Assembly: GCF_918797505.1 (NCBI RefSeq)
Contig: NC_092793.1
Location: 76,257,912 to 76,321,911 of the forward strand
Length of the DNA: 64,000 nucleotides
Direction of reading: 5' to 3'
Origin: Bemisia tabaci
Lineage: Eukaryota > Arthropoda > Insecta > Hemiptera > Aleyrodidae
Position numbers and translations under genes: made by a program. Position 1 is the first letter of the stretch; each line of letters starts with the position of its first letter. This document shows positions 49,401 through 61,508 of this stretch, one piece after another. The notes below the pieces were generated by a model, which was given only the letters and a program-made list of their open reading frames with translations, was not told where the DNA came from and ran no database searches.

Positions 49401-52400
49401 GGCATTTTACAAGGTCCCCCTTTCGTAAATTTTCGTTTTTTGAGATTTTCGGTTGTTCGGTTCGCACGGATCAAAACAAAAACAATTTCAAATAAGAGTA
49501 GAGCGTTTAAGCTTTAAAAGAAGCCCAAGATGATCTTGGGGAAATGATTAGAAGCGGAGTTATGAGTCTTCAAAGTTGACGCGGCGCGCGGGAACCTTGT
49601 ATGTTCCGAGTCTCAAGGTCACCTGCGCGCCCCGGATTGCCTGCAGGTTGCAAGTTTTTGTGTTTTTATGCCTCTGTAGGTCATTTTTAATGTAAATCAT
49701 TCAATGAAGATAGAATAATCGAAATTTTTTAATTTTACGGGAGGAGCGAGAGGGGGCTTAGAGTATCAACCATTATGTCCATCATACCTCATTAAACATT
49801 TGCTGACGATGACGATTCTGCTCTTATAATTTAGAGGAAACCATGGACCCTCAGTTCAAATATACGTATGATCCATACAGAACTGAACCATTTAGAAATT
49901 ATAACCCATTGATGCCAAATTTTGGGGTACCCCTAATTTTAAAATATTTTAATTGAGCTATAAGCTACAGCGCTTGACGGAACTCACATGGTAAAGCCAA
50001 ATAGTTTCTCGTTGAAGCAGACGAGCTTTGAGCTTCAAAACAAGTCTCAGTTATTCTTGAGGGGGCTATTTGAAACGCAGTTAAAATTTTTTGACGTTAA
50101 TGTGGTGTGCCTCGCCGAAGGCCCATTGTGTAAAATTAAAAAATTCTAATTAAACTATCTTCATTGAATGATTTACATTAAAAATGACCTACAGAAGCAT
50201 AAAAACACAAAAACTTGCAACCTGCAGGCAATCCGGGGCGCGCAGGTGACCTTGAGACTCGGAACATACAAGGTTCCCGCGCGCCGCGTCAACTTTGAAG
50301 ACTCATAACTCCGCTTCTAATAATTTCCCTAAGATCATCTTGGGCTTCTTTTAAAGCTTAAACGCTCTACTTTTATTTGAAATTGTTTTTGTTTTGATCC
50401 GTGCGAACCGAACAACCGAAAATCTCAAAAAACGAAAATTTACGAAAGGGGGACCTTGTAAAATGCCCTAAAAGTGGGTCAAATTTTAAAATTTAATTAA
50501 TTTCATACATATATTCTGAAAGCTCTCATTTTTTTGGAAATTTTGACACCAAGATCATCTTTCTACGACAAACCGTTGAGAAGTTATGCTAATTTAAAGG
50601 TTTTGACTTTGACCCCCTCTCCCCCCTTTTCCCTGGGGGTTAGTCAAAAAATATGACCAGTTTTGAGTGTCTGGGAAGACCCTCTATCATCCCTGAGAAA
50701 ATCGTACGGTTCCGTGTTTAGGCCGATTTGGCCGTTTTGTTGTAGGGTCCTTTGTTGTAACACAGGAATAATATACTGATTTTACAATTTCGAATTGCAA
50801 AGACTAGCAATATTCTGATAACTGATTACAAGTTTAAAAAGATTAAGTGAGCAGAAAGAAATAATCCTCGTTTTAATTATCTGTTCTTGTGGGACAATGA
50901 TTGTCATTCTTCGGCATTACTTTTTGAAAAAACTGTACCTAGACCCAAACTCAGAGGAGAGAGATGATGAGTGGGCCAGTATTTTTATTTTACAAAATTA
51001 TGAAAAAATAATTCCTTAAGGATACTGTCACTTTTTCAAGGCTTCAACTAAAGCTCTACTCTATTACTAGGGCTCATTATTAATGAAGATTCCTTATAAA
51101 TGGTGAATGGACGATGGTTTTATATGGCAATGTACCTTCAAAACATCCAACTCCTATGACGATCAGCATGACAGAAACATTGATCACCACCAGCACATTG
51201 TTCATTTGGGCTGACTCTTTAAGACCAATGCTTAGAGCAACTAAAAAACCAAAAAACGAACAGGTATTAGCTACAGCAATTTTTCGGGCGAAAATTTCAA
51301 ATAGGAGACATTTTATAATAGGAAATTTCAAAAGGAAAAAGTCGAAAAATCAGGTTCATCATTTTCCCTGGAAGTTGTGTCTCCTCAATTCCTGACGGTT
51401 TACAAGATCTAAAAACTTACATAGTCCCAATTTTTTCGAATTTTATTTTTCACACAGTTTCCCCTGATCAAATTTCAGCTATTTGTGGTGGTTGTGACCA
51501 TGAGACCATGTTGGACCATGGTCCTGAGTTTCAAAACAAATATGCAGCACCTGCCGCCATTTTTGGAAATGGAGCAAATGAGCATGAGATATCTAGTTTG
51601 GCTGAACAAACAGCATGCATGATTTCAATAAAAAATATATCAAATAAAAAGAACGAACGTGCCGGTTGTGAAGTCCAAAAGAACAGAACTATTACTTGCC
51701 AACTGATGTTGTCGCGATTCTCCAAAAACATCAACCTGGTAAATACAAATACTTCCTCCCACTTCAGAGCATCCCTGGACAACTCCGACCAAATTACGTT
51801 TGTGCTTCTCTTGCACTTTTTGGTATGAACATTCATCTCGATGAGTCTGGCTGTGACAATTGTGAGTTAACTTTTCTGAACACTCTTATCTGCTTGTGAA
51901 CGAATTATACTGCGGATTTTTCATCTTTAATTTCTTGTTTCTCAAAGAAGGAATTTTTTATAAATATTTAACGATGCGTAACTCCTCGAAAAACGTTTTA
52001 CTCTTTGAGTTGTATCAGTGCAAGCTAGGAACCATGGTGTAGGGACTTGTAACTGTCATGAGTTTGGCACTGTTCAAAAGGTAAAAATGATTGAAAAAAC
52101 ATGAATGTAAGGCAATTCTTTTACATAACTTTTCAGAGAAAAGTGTTTTCTTCAAATTTAGGCCAAAAAAATAGGAGTACCTAGAATACAATAATATGCT
52201 GATAAAATACTACGGACAAGAGTATCCCCTATTTCAAATTTTTGTCATTTTATTCTTATCAGTTCCAAAATGTATGCATGTTAGTAATTTTTGAATTGAA
52301 AAAATGTCTTAATTTTTCATATTTTCTGGATTCATCAGTATTCATCATTATTCTGGATCATATTTTCTTGTAACGAATAATTCAAACATCGCTTGGATTT

Positions 52401-55136
52401 TGAAAAAATTTCTCTTCAATGGCAGATTAACAGAAAATGATTAAAGTGATGATTCAGTGTTAAAAGCATATAAGTTAAGGCAAAAAAACTTTATGATTTC
52501 TGACTTAAATCTCGCTGTTTATGCTTGACATCTAAGAACATAGAAGCCGATGATATTAGAGTTTGGTGACACAATCAAATTTCTTGAGAAACTCTATGCC
52601 AGTCATTGAACAACTTGGAAAGAGTCAGTGGTTCCTTTTTTATTTTGACTTGCACTTGAAGGTATGTGGTTGGAAGTAATATTTCAAACAATTTATTTTT
52701 CCAAAATGCATGATGTACATTTTTTTCTCCCTGCTCAGAAAATGCCTCAGCAAGAATGCAATTCACAATGGCTTTTAAGTCACTGTTTACTCCCTACAAT
52801 ACACATTACAAAATGGTCAAGTCTTTATCAAATGCTTGACAAAAATTTAGAGGGAAGACTTTAGATTATAAATACATTTTAATGTGCCACACTTATCAAA
52901 ATCATCGACTTATTTAAATATTTGGAACATTTGAATAGTGTGGGGAAGTGAGGGCATATCTATTTCTGATACAATTAAATAAAGCTAGCATTAGCATTGA
53001 TACATACAGAAACCTTCATTTAGGTAAATGACAGAGATAAATAAAGAAATAAATGAATAAATAAAAAAAAACGCATAATTCAAATTAAACCTGCACCTTC
53101 AAGGAAGTATTTAGGGATGTTGATACTCACTTCCTAGAAAAATGCAAATGGCACATGTGAAAAAGTCAAAGTATGGAGACAAGAAGGGCATATTATCAAT
53201 TTGGTAGACCTCACGAAAAGTTGCCTCCATTGTTCCATTAAACAAAGAGTCTAGGTAAACACTCAGACCTCGAGCGACACTGGATGCACCTGAGACAGAG
53301 GAAAATTCCAAGATATTTTTAAGGCTGATACGAGGAGGGAGAGGGGGCAGCGAGAGAAAGAAACAAAATAGTGAGGAAAAATCTAGTGGGAAAAATCAGA
53401 GAGCAGTACTGAAAACCCGTTGCTTGGCTGTCTAATTTAGTTAAAACTTGTATTTGTTCTAATTAGAAAAAGGACTACGCAGAGAAAATCAAATAATTTG
53501 TCCCTGGATAATTTTTTATATTATTTTATATGATGTTCTTTACAGACTCCTGAGCAGGAGGTTTTGATCAATTTTTTCATAATTTATCTTGTTTTGGAAA
53601 GACACAACAGAGTACGAAGTTATTTAAATTTTATTATACTGTATCCAACAGAAGAAGGCTGTGGTGTTCCGGCCGAAACGGCTTGGTTTTATTACTTTAT
53701 TTTAGCCTTGCTAGGTGCCCGCTTTTCGTATGATTTTGTCTTGTCATGTGCTACTGAGTACAACAAAAATATCTCATAAAGTTACGTATATGCATGAATA
53801 TTCGCACAAAAAGAGACCTCAGGACACAAAAATATCAAACCTAACCAGAGCAACTATGGTTTGAAGGCCACAACTTAAGAAATATAGCTTCTAGGAAAAT
53901 CTACTTAAAATCCTAGTTTGCCATATTTGGGATAAATAATTGCTGGATAACTTTGTGCTGCCTATTGGAACAAAAATGAACTGGGTTACTTTCATTGAAA
54001 TGAGAAAATTCAATTTTTTGCCCCAAGTCGACAAAAAATTATTTTTCTGGGTATTGAAAATTGTGCTTCCATTCACTAAGGTCCCTGTTCCCATTAACAG
54101 TTCCATAAGGGTTTATGGCAAAGTTATACCTTTTTCATGTCACTATCTCCAATTCATAGAATTCATCAATCCTGAGCATTATTAACTACTCAAGAAAATC
54201 TGATGATGAGATAAAAGAGATTACAAGAAACTTACCGAGAATATATTCCATGATGACAACCCATCCAATGATAAAAGCCATGAGTTCTCCGACGGTTATA
54301 TAGGCATAGAGATACGCAGATCCAGCCTTTGGAGCTCTTGAGCTGAGCTCAGCATAACAGATTCCTGTGCAGAAAACAGAGAAACACCTATAATCTCTCT
54401 ACGATGGGTTTACTTTGAAACGAATGGAAAAAATAAAAAAGGATGATATTCCACCACTCTCCTTCATAATATGTAAGCAGAGTTTTTTTATTTCGCATGA
54501 ACAGTTGAAACAGTTTTCAGGATTGCCAGAAAAAGAAGCGAGCTGACATTAATGATACCAAAATTTTAAGACAAACCTAGAGACATCCTTGACTTTGTAA
54601 AGCTCCTTAAGCACTCCTCAGTTGTAAATCAATCCCTCCAGAGAAAGGTATTATCAAAAACCTCATGGAGGCACTTTCCCAAATTAAACACGTCATCTAA
54701 TTTTAGGACTGATTTTAAAAATTTTATTCATTAATTAACAGATTAATTTACCTTAGCAAAATTTCATTTGTTTACTCAATCCCCTGTTGCTTAGGTTTAG
54801 GTACTTTCCTTTCTTTTTTTTAAAAAAAAAAACTTTGCTTGACTTTTTAAAAAGCATACAAGGTGCTTAAGATTTTTGCCTTTTGTGGATGTCTTAGGCA
54901 GACTTACCGGAAAGGACACATGCAAAGGCAGCCAGAACAAACGAGAGAACAACACTGGGACCGGCAACATTTTTGGCAACAGCACCTGGTAGAACATAGA
55001 TCCCAATTCCAAGCGCACTTCCAATACCCAAAGCTGTCAGGTCATAAGTGGTCAAAACCCTTTTGAGTTTTGAATCCTCTTTCCCTGCATTTGTATATGT
55101 CTTCCGCTGCAAAAGTGAATCCCAATATGAGACCAT
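40477..55136 (-). CDS. SLC7-family cationic amino acid transporter (CAT type)
   Basis: Thirteen coding exons on the minus strand join in frame to 608 aa: 55136-54908, 54364-54236, 53289-53131, 51240-51136, 47126-46977, 46538-46414, 45595-45498, 45180-45041, 44770-44668, 43558-43371, 42259-42102, 41336-41228, 40610-40477. Phases match and all junctions are GT/AG. Family marks: [19 protein letters not shown] (TM1), [105 protein letters not shown], and the late [10 protein letters not shown]. The CAT subfamily normally has 14 membrane spans and moves arginine and lysine across the plasma membrane; insect members feed nutrient/TOR signalling. The start is ATG 55136 with an acceptor (ttttccag) 16 nt upstream, so the 5' UTR is split. 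The intron before exon 5 carries a foldback and tandem duplication. Confidence 0.95.
40669..40820. mobile_element. MITE family 'ATCGACGG', degraded copy in last transporter intron
   Basis: The plus strand reads the reverse complement of the family: ctcggtttgcggtgttgcaa, acttcctgccatacttaatc, aactactcgacgtcatttct, gtgattttcc. It ends about 60 bp before the last exon on the minus strand. Confidence 0.65.
43106..43131. repeat. Poly-A tract
   Basis: Homopolymer run within a transporter intron, with no recognised element attached. Confidence 0.75.
46020..46276. mobile_element. 257-bp MITE family 'ATCGACGG', best-preserved copy
   Basis: Left end tcgacggtgcaagtcggcaa; right end ..gattgccgactttcaccgtcga. 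The terminal inverted repeat is about 40 bp with few mismatches. It sits in the intron between coding exons 6 and 7 of the transporter. Confidence 0.88.
47318..48878. mobile_element. Large foldback element, first copy (right end missing)
   Basis: The left arm 47318-47945 and right arm (about 48330-48878) are reverse complements with few differences, separated by a ~385-bp centre. The outer end starts ggaccctacaacaaaacagc. No reverse transcriptase or transposase frame is present. Confidence 0.85.
48879..48919 (-). pseudogene. Duplicated 5' part of transporter exon 5 with a decoy splice acceptor
   Basis: On the minus strand the acceptor tgattgtag and the next ~41 bases of exon 5 (encoding [12 protein letters not shown]) are repeated exactly. 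They are followed by foldback sequence instead of the rest of the exon. Splicing here would add about ten foreign codons and then hit an in-frame TAA. It lies upstream of the true exon in the direction of transcription. Confidence 0.85.
49111..50756. mobile_element. Large foldback element, second copy (complete)
   Basis: Same arms as the first copy but with the full right end: after 50673 it continues gaagaccctctatcatccct and ends ..gttttgttgtagggtcc, mirroring the left end. The total is about 1.65 kb with arms of ~630 bp. Confidence 0.85.
53648..53690 (+). repeat. Fragment with GAAGAAGGCT...CCGAAACG motif
   Basis: Second occurrence of the dispersed tail seen at 4195-4238. It lies in a transporter intron, with no recognised element body beside it. 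Confidence 0.5.
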
Positions 55137-55151
55137 TTTCACACATCACAC

Positions 55152-58100
55152 CTGGAAAATGAAAATAAAAGAAGTTAAATAGAGATGCATGGACAGAGAT
55201 TTCCAGATTAACATGAGAATGGCGTCATAGCAGAAATTCTAAACTGAATTCTTCGAATTTCAGAATCGAGTGATGGAGCAATAGAATGCAAAAACTATGC
55301 TATGCGGTTGATGCATGAAAATAATCACAATGATAGGTACGAAACAATGCCTAGTATAGTTTTTTCTTCCAATCTCACTGAATTAGGTAAAAATGTGAGG
55401 GACATTATCCTTGAATATTTCTGATGGCCTGACGAGAAATCTGGAATTTTCCTTCTACAACTTTATCGAAGACCATTGATACATATACTGGTATTTTGCT
55501 GTTTCTCTTCAGTCCAATTTCAGCGAACATAGAGCTGAAATTTTACATATTTTATCTGGTCTTAAAAAAATTAGGAGAATAACTATAGTAGGAAATTGAA
55601 CATTTTTCACTACAATGGGTATTGAATAAAAGTATTTTCAAACAAATCACTTCACCCATATCAGCTAGATAGATATGTCCGTCCAAATGGTCACCAATAA
55701 AATAAATTTTATCGGTAAATTTGGGTCTATCATTTCAATTATTGTCTTAAATTATGTTAAACGATGCTATTTTAGTGAATATTTTACAATAGACAAGTTG
55801 CTCATACAGCTCTCTTCTTTTGGATCTGCCAAAACCCAGGTAGAACCTCAGGGAGGAAATAAGCTGATAATTATGTATTTAGCAGGAAAGCAGGGTTAGA
55901 ATTGGAAGGGGGAAGGAAGTACAGGTAGGAGAAAACTTAACTCGTGGTAATCTGAGTAATTGCTTCAAAGATCAATAAAATGGATAAGAGAAGATGACCC
56001 CTGCTACATTTGATTTGAAGCTAATTGGATAATTACTCTTAGATAAGATAAGCTTGAATCAGAATCAATTTCTCTATGTTGAAATAGAAAATGATAAGAC
56101 TCAATGAGATATGCCATAGGTACTGATAAAAAATATAAAAGAGTTCATTTACAGGTCAATGTTCAAAAGACACCATTACAATTTGGTACTACTACGTAAA
56201 AAGAGGCCAAGAAAAATATTTTGATTTGCGTAAAGAATACGTACTACAAGACGAGAGAGTACTTATTTTGCTTCAGAGCTGTTTTTGAATAGAATAAGAT
56301 ATTTCTCGACAGAAATAGACTTTCAGTGGAAAAAAATAATACAGACAAATACCACAGAAATTAAAAAACTTCAAGAAAGTCCCTAAACTGAAACAGCTAA
56401 AAGCAAATAGGTATCTTAAGTGAGGATGATTTTTGACAAAAATCCACACACAGTGGAAAAAACTAAGCTAAATTATTCGTCAAAAAGCATAAAAGAAACT
56501 ATCAGCCCATGACACATTCAGTAAGATGAAAACAACCCTAAAATGCAGAACAAAGCTAAAAAAAAGTGAGAGTAACCTGAAACATTTTGGTTGATTGTGC
56601 AGCCCTTATCAATCAGAACAAAATTAAACAAACTGGAAAATATACAAATCAACAAAAATAGAGAACATGAGACAGAGAATTTTTTTTATATAATTTAATA
56701 ATCTAAAAGTTAGAAAGTTTTTTCTTTGGCAGCACAGGTTCTTATATTTTAAGTTTTTTTAAATTATCATTTAAATAGTTTGGCCAAAAAATTTCGGATT
56801 CTCACTAAATTTTTCAGTCTTGTTTTTCAGCTTACAACCAACAAACCAACCAGCTTACCAACAGGGGTGAAGAAAGTTACAAGCATTCTCTGGAATTCCT
56901 TTGGCCTTATCCGATATTAGATAAAAATTCATAATCAGTTCCACCTGAAGACTTAAAAGAAAACCCTCCTTTTGACCCCTAGCAAATACGCTTGTCGACT
57001 ACCTAAACACGCTAAAAAAACAAAAATGTTATGATCTAACAGGGTGTCTTGTTTTTACCCTTCTCACTATGGTTCTACCCTCATGTGCCATGTCTTGCGA
57101 CTGCCCTAGTCCAGTACCGGTGGCTTGGAGAGAAAGTTTCTGATTCTATAAAGTCTAAAGTAATACGTAGTAATAACGTATGGTACATTAAATATCAACT
57201 CACAATTGATCCTGCACGAGATGAAGTCCGAATATGGGCCAAAGTCGAGTCTTGGTGTCAAATGTCGATTTATAAAGCCTTATCAATTACAGCATGGCCG
57301 CAAATTTCGGTCAATCTTACCGATTACAGGGAGCTGGAAACAAAAACACAGGGATATAAAAAATTTACATAGGTACCTAATAAATGGCACAATAAATACA
57401 TTATAACATAATAAATTATTTACATGATATGTAGATATCGTAGAATTTGTTCAGTGAAGCATCACATTAATTCCATCAGGTAGTTTCATTTACTATTCTT
57501 CCTTTTCAGAAATATCTTGATCTTCAAATTTTTCATGAGAAAAATAGGTATACATGAGAACCAGGAGATATCACTTGAACAAGAGCTTTAGATCAAATGG
57601 AGAAGTCATAATCTAAAGTCAAATTTTTTTAATTTGAAGTGTGTTTTCCTCAAAGGAAAAAAATATCAATGTTTTCAGGCACCGACACTGTTTTCAGACA
57701 GTCCTCTGACGAGACCATCTAAAATGTAACCAACTGCTATTGATATTTTTTCAAGAGTGGGACACTCCAAGAAATGCTTGTAAAAATAGAATTTTCCTTA
57801 GAAGGTAACTTGTATAAAACTGTACAAGAAATTTAAATTTAATGCTCCTTTTAGAAACGTGAGATGCATATTTACCTTAGTACTTAAACCATGTTTTGAG
57901 AACTGTTAGGGACACACTTACCTTACGATGAGCTAGAGGAGGAGATGTTTTTAATCGAAAATTAAACCGTTATCACATCAAATAGTTACAGGAAGAAATA
58001 AAAACTGTTAACTAGGACACTCTTTCCTTTTTTTGGAGCAGGCCCCTTCAAACGTGACTGCGGATTAACTGTTCCTCCTTCCTCTAACACCCATGACTAG

Positions 58101-59639
58101 ATTTGGGTAGAGTCAAGCCTATGAGGCAATGTAATTTCACAATGGACCATCAAAAAATCGTAGAGAGAAACTAGTTTTGGGAAGAATAGATGGGCCCATG
58201 CCCTCAGGGAGAATGGTGAAACTTTGACAAAATAAGTGAATATAACCTAACTTAAGATGCAACACACTTAGACGATTGCGATATACAAATGGACCTACAG
58301 ACAGTGTAAAATTAGAGTCCTTATCACTTTAGCCGAACTCCGAACTATAATTTCAGTAGTTTCTTTAAGGAAAAAGCGAGGGAGGATAAAAATAGATGCT
58401 GATAAAGTCTTGAGCAAAGGGAAAGGGAGATAACTTACCTCAGCAAATGAACGACAGGAAGTGAAAACGTGAAAGACGGTCTGCAGAACTGAGGGAAATC
58501 CGCAAAAATCTTCGTTATCATTAGTTGATAACGTTCGCAATTCCGCAGTTCTTAAGATTGGCGAATTAATTATCTTTGTTAAAACGCAGGTGGGTTGTTA
58601 CATAACACCATAACGGCGCAAACTACAAAGTACTATCCTACTTTTTCACATGATCTGGATCTAACGAATGAATACATGTGTGAGGAATAAAGTTGTGAAA
58701 ATTACACCGAACAAAATGTAGTTAACGGTCATTGACACGTGCATGTTCAAACAGCAAGTGAACTATTCGATTCGAACTCTCAAAAAATAATGACCAAAAC
58801 TTTACGTGCTTTACTGTTTATAATCAAGAATCAACTGGTGTCTTATCAGAACTAGGACAATGTAAACAATCTAGCATACCAACATTACGAACAAACTTGC
58901 ACTTGTCTCTGAAAAATACTGAACACTACACACTTCCGAGAGAGAGAAATCGAATACTTTTTGCCTTAATATAAAAAAAAATATGTATTGCTAGCTTGAA
59001 AATACATGTAAAAGCGAGAAATTTGTTGAAAATCATTTATTAAAACATGAATAACTCTTTCATAAAGGCCCGTCACAGGTGAAAATCTAGTGTATTATTT
59101 GGTGAATTTGCTTTTTGAACGTAGCAGCGGGAGTTTTAAATTGCCGAATTTAAGATCATGAGGTGCTCTACTTTGTTTTCCCAGGTGAGTTTCTTTCGTT
59201 ACCACTTATAGAATTTGAATGAACTGGTGCGTTAGAGTCTTCAGGGAAATTTCACGCTTAAATACATACAGGCTTGTAATGATTAAAACTAGACTCTCAG
59301 CATTAAAAGAAATAAAATGAAAGAGCTCAATAGTAGCTCAATAGGTGGGAACCCACCTACTTACTTGTATTTGATAATTTTTACTTAAATTATTCATTCA
59401 TACATATTTAACTTTTAATACTAATACTTACTTAATTTTCAAATTTAATTACCTCTTTTCATTTATTAGTTTTAATTTTCATAAACCGCAAGTATTATTG
59501 TCCAAGGGTAAGGGTGAATATTTTCCGTAGAATTAAAAGGGTCTGGTAACAGTATTTGATGATGGGTAGTTATCCGTACCTCCGGAGTCCGGAGACGAAA
59601 AAAATAAATTTAGGCAAGGTCTATCGACCATGAAAAGTA
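55152..59639. other. 5' leader region of the transporter and intergenic DNA
   Basis: No coding gene is recognised. Minus-strand donor consensus words (ctgag|gtaagtt ending 58439 and cgtaag|gtaagtg ending 57922) could be noncoding first exons of the transporter spliced to the acceptor at 55152. That would put the promoter near 58.5-58.6 kb. This is inference from splice words only. Confidence 0.35.
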
Positions 59640-59682
59640 CACTGAAAAAAAAACTCCGGCCATGGGAGTTTTTTCTTCAGTG
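59640..59682. mobile_element. 43-bp minimal foldback with CACTGAAAA ends
   Basis: The left arm cactgaaaaaaaaactcc and right arm ggagttttttcttcagtg are inverted with one mismatch around a 7-base centre (ggccatg). The ends match the 415-bp CACTGAAAA family at 2926 and 60638. Confidence 0.75.
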
Positions 59683-59964
59683 TAGGTATAGGTACCAGAT
59701 ACCTATTAGGTATACCATATACTCTGATGATGTTTGAATTTTAGATTGAATGGTCAATATCTGAGTAATGGTAAAATTTATCAACGTATAAAGGTGCGGA
59801 TATTACTTTACTTTGCTCCGTGAAATTTACCCACTTTAAATAATTACTACCTATGAGGGTTTGCAAGGACTACATATCCATGACTCATAAAAGAAACTTT
59901 TCTAATAATAATAAAGGAACTCTCGCTGACATAACGAATGGACTCACTGAGAGATCGACTTAAC

Positions 59965-60415
59965 CATGGGCGTACGATGGGAGGCCAGGTCCCCCTAGAA
60001 TTGAAAATAGTATCATGGCCCCCCTGCCCCCCCTTCCCTAGAAATTCTAAGTGGTGGGAAGAGACCTTCGTCGAGGATGATTGTCTCACTTAACGTTGAG
60101 TCTAAATTGAAAACACCGTGTTCATTCACTTAGTATTTTCTAAAATTTTCATCATGGAGGCCTCAAAATGCGTCCATATAGAGTTAAAATTGAAAAAAAT
60201 TCTGTATCTATTCAATGCAATAATTTGAAAGTATTCTTTGTCAAAAGTATAAAAATGAACGTAATTTTCCCGCAGAAATTAATGGAAAATCTGCGTCATG
60301 GAAGCCTCAAAATGCGTCCAAATAGAGTTGAAATTTAAACAGATTTCCAAAAGAGGCTTCCCAGAATCCCCGTGGTGGGGAGGCCGGGCCCCCCTAGCAA
60401 AATGACCTAGGCACG
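59965..60415. mobile_element. Decayed, reversed copy of the hAT-like element of blocks A and B
   Basis: Read on the minus strand it carries words of 19800-20503 (actattttcaattct, aatgcgtccga-like, ccatgatgcag-like) next to C-rich runs. A ~39-bp word (catggaggcctcaaaatgcg..) occurs twice directly, at 60153 and 60297, which suggests an internal duplication. Confidence 0.55.
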
Positions 60416-60418
60416 CAT

Positions 60419-61508
60419 ATCGACGGCGTAAGTCCGCAATCACATGTCTCGTTGGCGGTGTCTGAAAATCTCCGCCTCTACGTTATTCTTTTAAAGGAGA
60501 ACCAATTGACATCATTCCATGAAGTTTTTGCAGAATTTTCTTCGTACAGAGAAGAAAAATCACGGCAGTTTTAAAGAAGTGCCATTGCGCAGTTTTCCGT
60601 TTAAGAAATAAAGTATGACGGGAAGTATGCGATGTCGCACTGAAAAAAAAATCTCGGTGTATTTACTAAGAAAAGGGTAAAATTACCAAGAATTCAGGGT
60701 TCTATTTGATCCCAATTTTTTCTGGGTAAAATTACCATTTATGGAATTGGTAATTTTACCGAGGAATCTCGGTTAAATTATTGAACTTTCTCGGTAATTT
60801 TATTGGACCTTGGTAAAAACGCCAATATTTTTTATCGATTGTGGTAGAATTACCGAGATAAAATGGCAAAGCTACCGGGAATTGATTACCAGTAAAAGTG
60901 GTATTCTGACCTGAAAATAACAGTTAAAGTACCAGTTTTTGGGTAAGCTTACCAGTCTGTCTTGGTAAAATTACCAATAATTGGTAAAAAAAATTGAGAT
61001 GGTAAAGGTGCCAACGGACCTTGGTAAAGTATGACGGGAAGTATGCGATGTCGCACTGAAAAAAAAATCTCGGTGTATTTACTAAGAAAAGGGTAAAATT
61101 ACCAAGAATTCAGGGTCCTATTTGATCCCAATTTTTTCTGGATAAAATTACCATTTATGGAATTGGTAATTTTACCGAGGAATCTCGATTAAATTATTGA
61201 ACTTTCTCGGTAATTTTATTGGACCTTGGTAAAAACGCCAATATTTTTTATCGATTGTGGTAGAATTACCGAGATAAAATGGCAAAGCTACCGGGAATTG
61301 ATTACCAGTAAAAGTGGTATTCTGACCTGAAAATAACAGTTAAAGTACCAGTTTTTGGGTAAGCTTACCAGTCTGTCTTGGTAAAATTACCAATAATTGG
61401 TAAAAAAAAATTGAGATGGTAAAGGTGCCAACGGACCTTGGTAAAAACGCCGAGAATTTTTTTTAGTGCGCAAACAGAGTTATGTGAATGCTCATTTACA
61501 CTGTCGAT
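60419..61508. mobile_element. ATCGACGG-family MITE split by a CACTGAAAA-family MITE
   Basis: The host MITE runs 60419-60637 and resumes at 61469-61508 (caaacagagttatgtgaatg .. ctgtcgat). The insert begins at 60638 and ends at 61468. The uninterrupted word gtcgcaaac in other copies shows the exact insertion point, leaving a 2-base cg on both sides. Confidence 0.9.
60613..61444. repeat. 416-bp tandem duplication across the nested MITE
   Basis: Unit 1 (60613-61028) and unit 2 (61029-61444) are almost identical. Each contains 25 bp of the host MITE plus most of the inserted one, so the duplication followed insertion. The junction shares taaa, a microhomology. Confidence 0.93.

Larger units (their letters stand above)
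47086..50673. repeat. 1.79-kb tandem duplication containing a foldback element and part of exon 5
   Basis: Unit 1 is 47086-48878 and unit 2 is 48879-50673. They are nearly identical (offset 1793). Each unit holds the first ~41 bases of transporter exon 5 with its splice acceptor, intronic flank, and most of a palindromic element. The junction at 48879 joins ..gagtgtctgg to gcacttctgg with 2-3 bases of shared G. The extreme right end of the palindrome is present only after unit 2. Confidence 0.93.

Noticed and set aside
57049..57372. Open frame of 107 codons, plus strand
   Set aside because: No recognisable domain, no splice or conservation evidence, and it lies in the transporter 5' flank; length is within chance for this much DNA.
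59158..59187. ATG followed by a short open stretch ending at a consensus donor (cccag|gtgagt), plus strand
   Set aside because: Could be a first exon of a divergent gene, but no downstream exon can be identified in the window.
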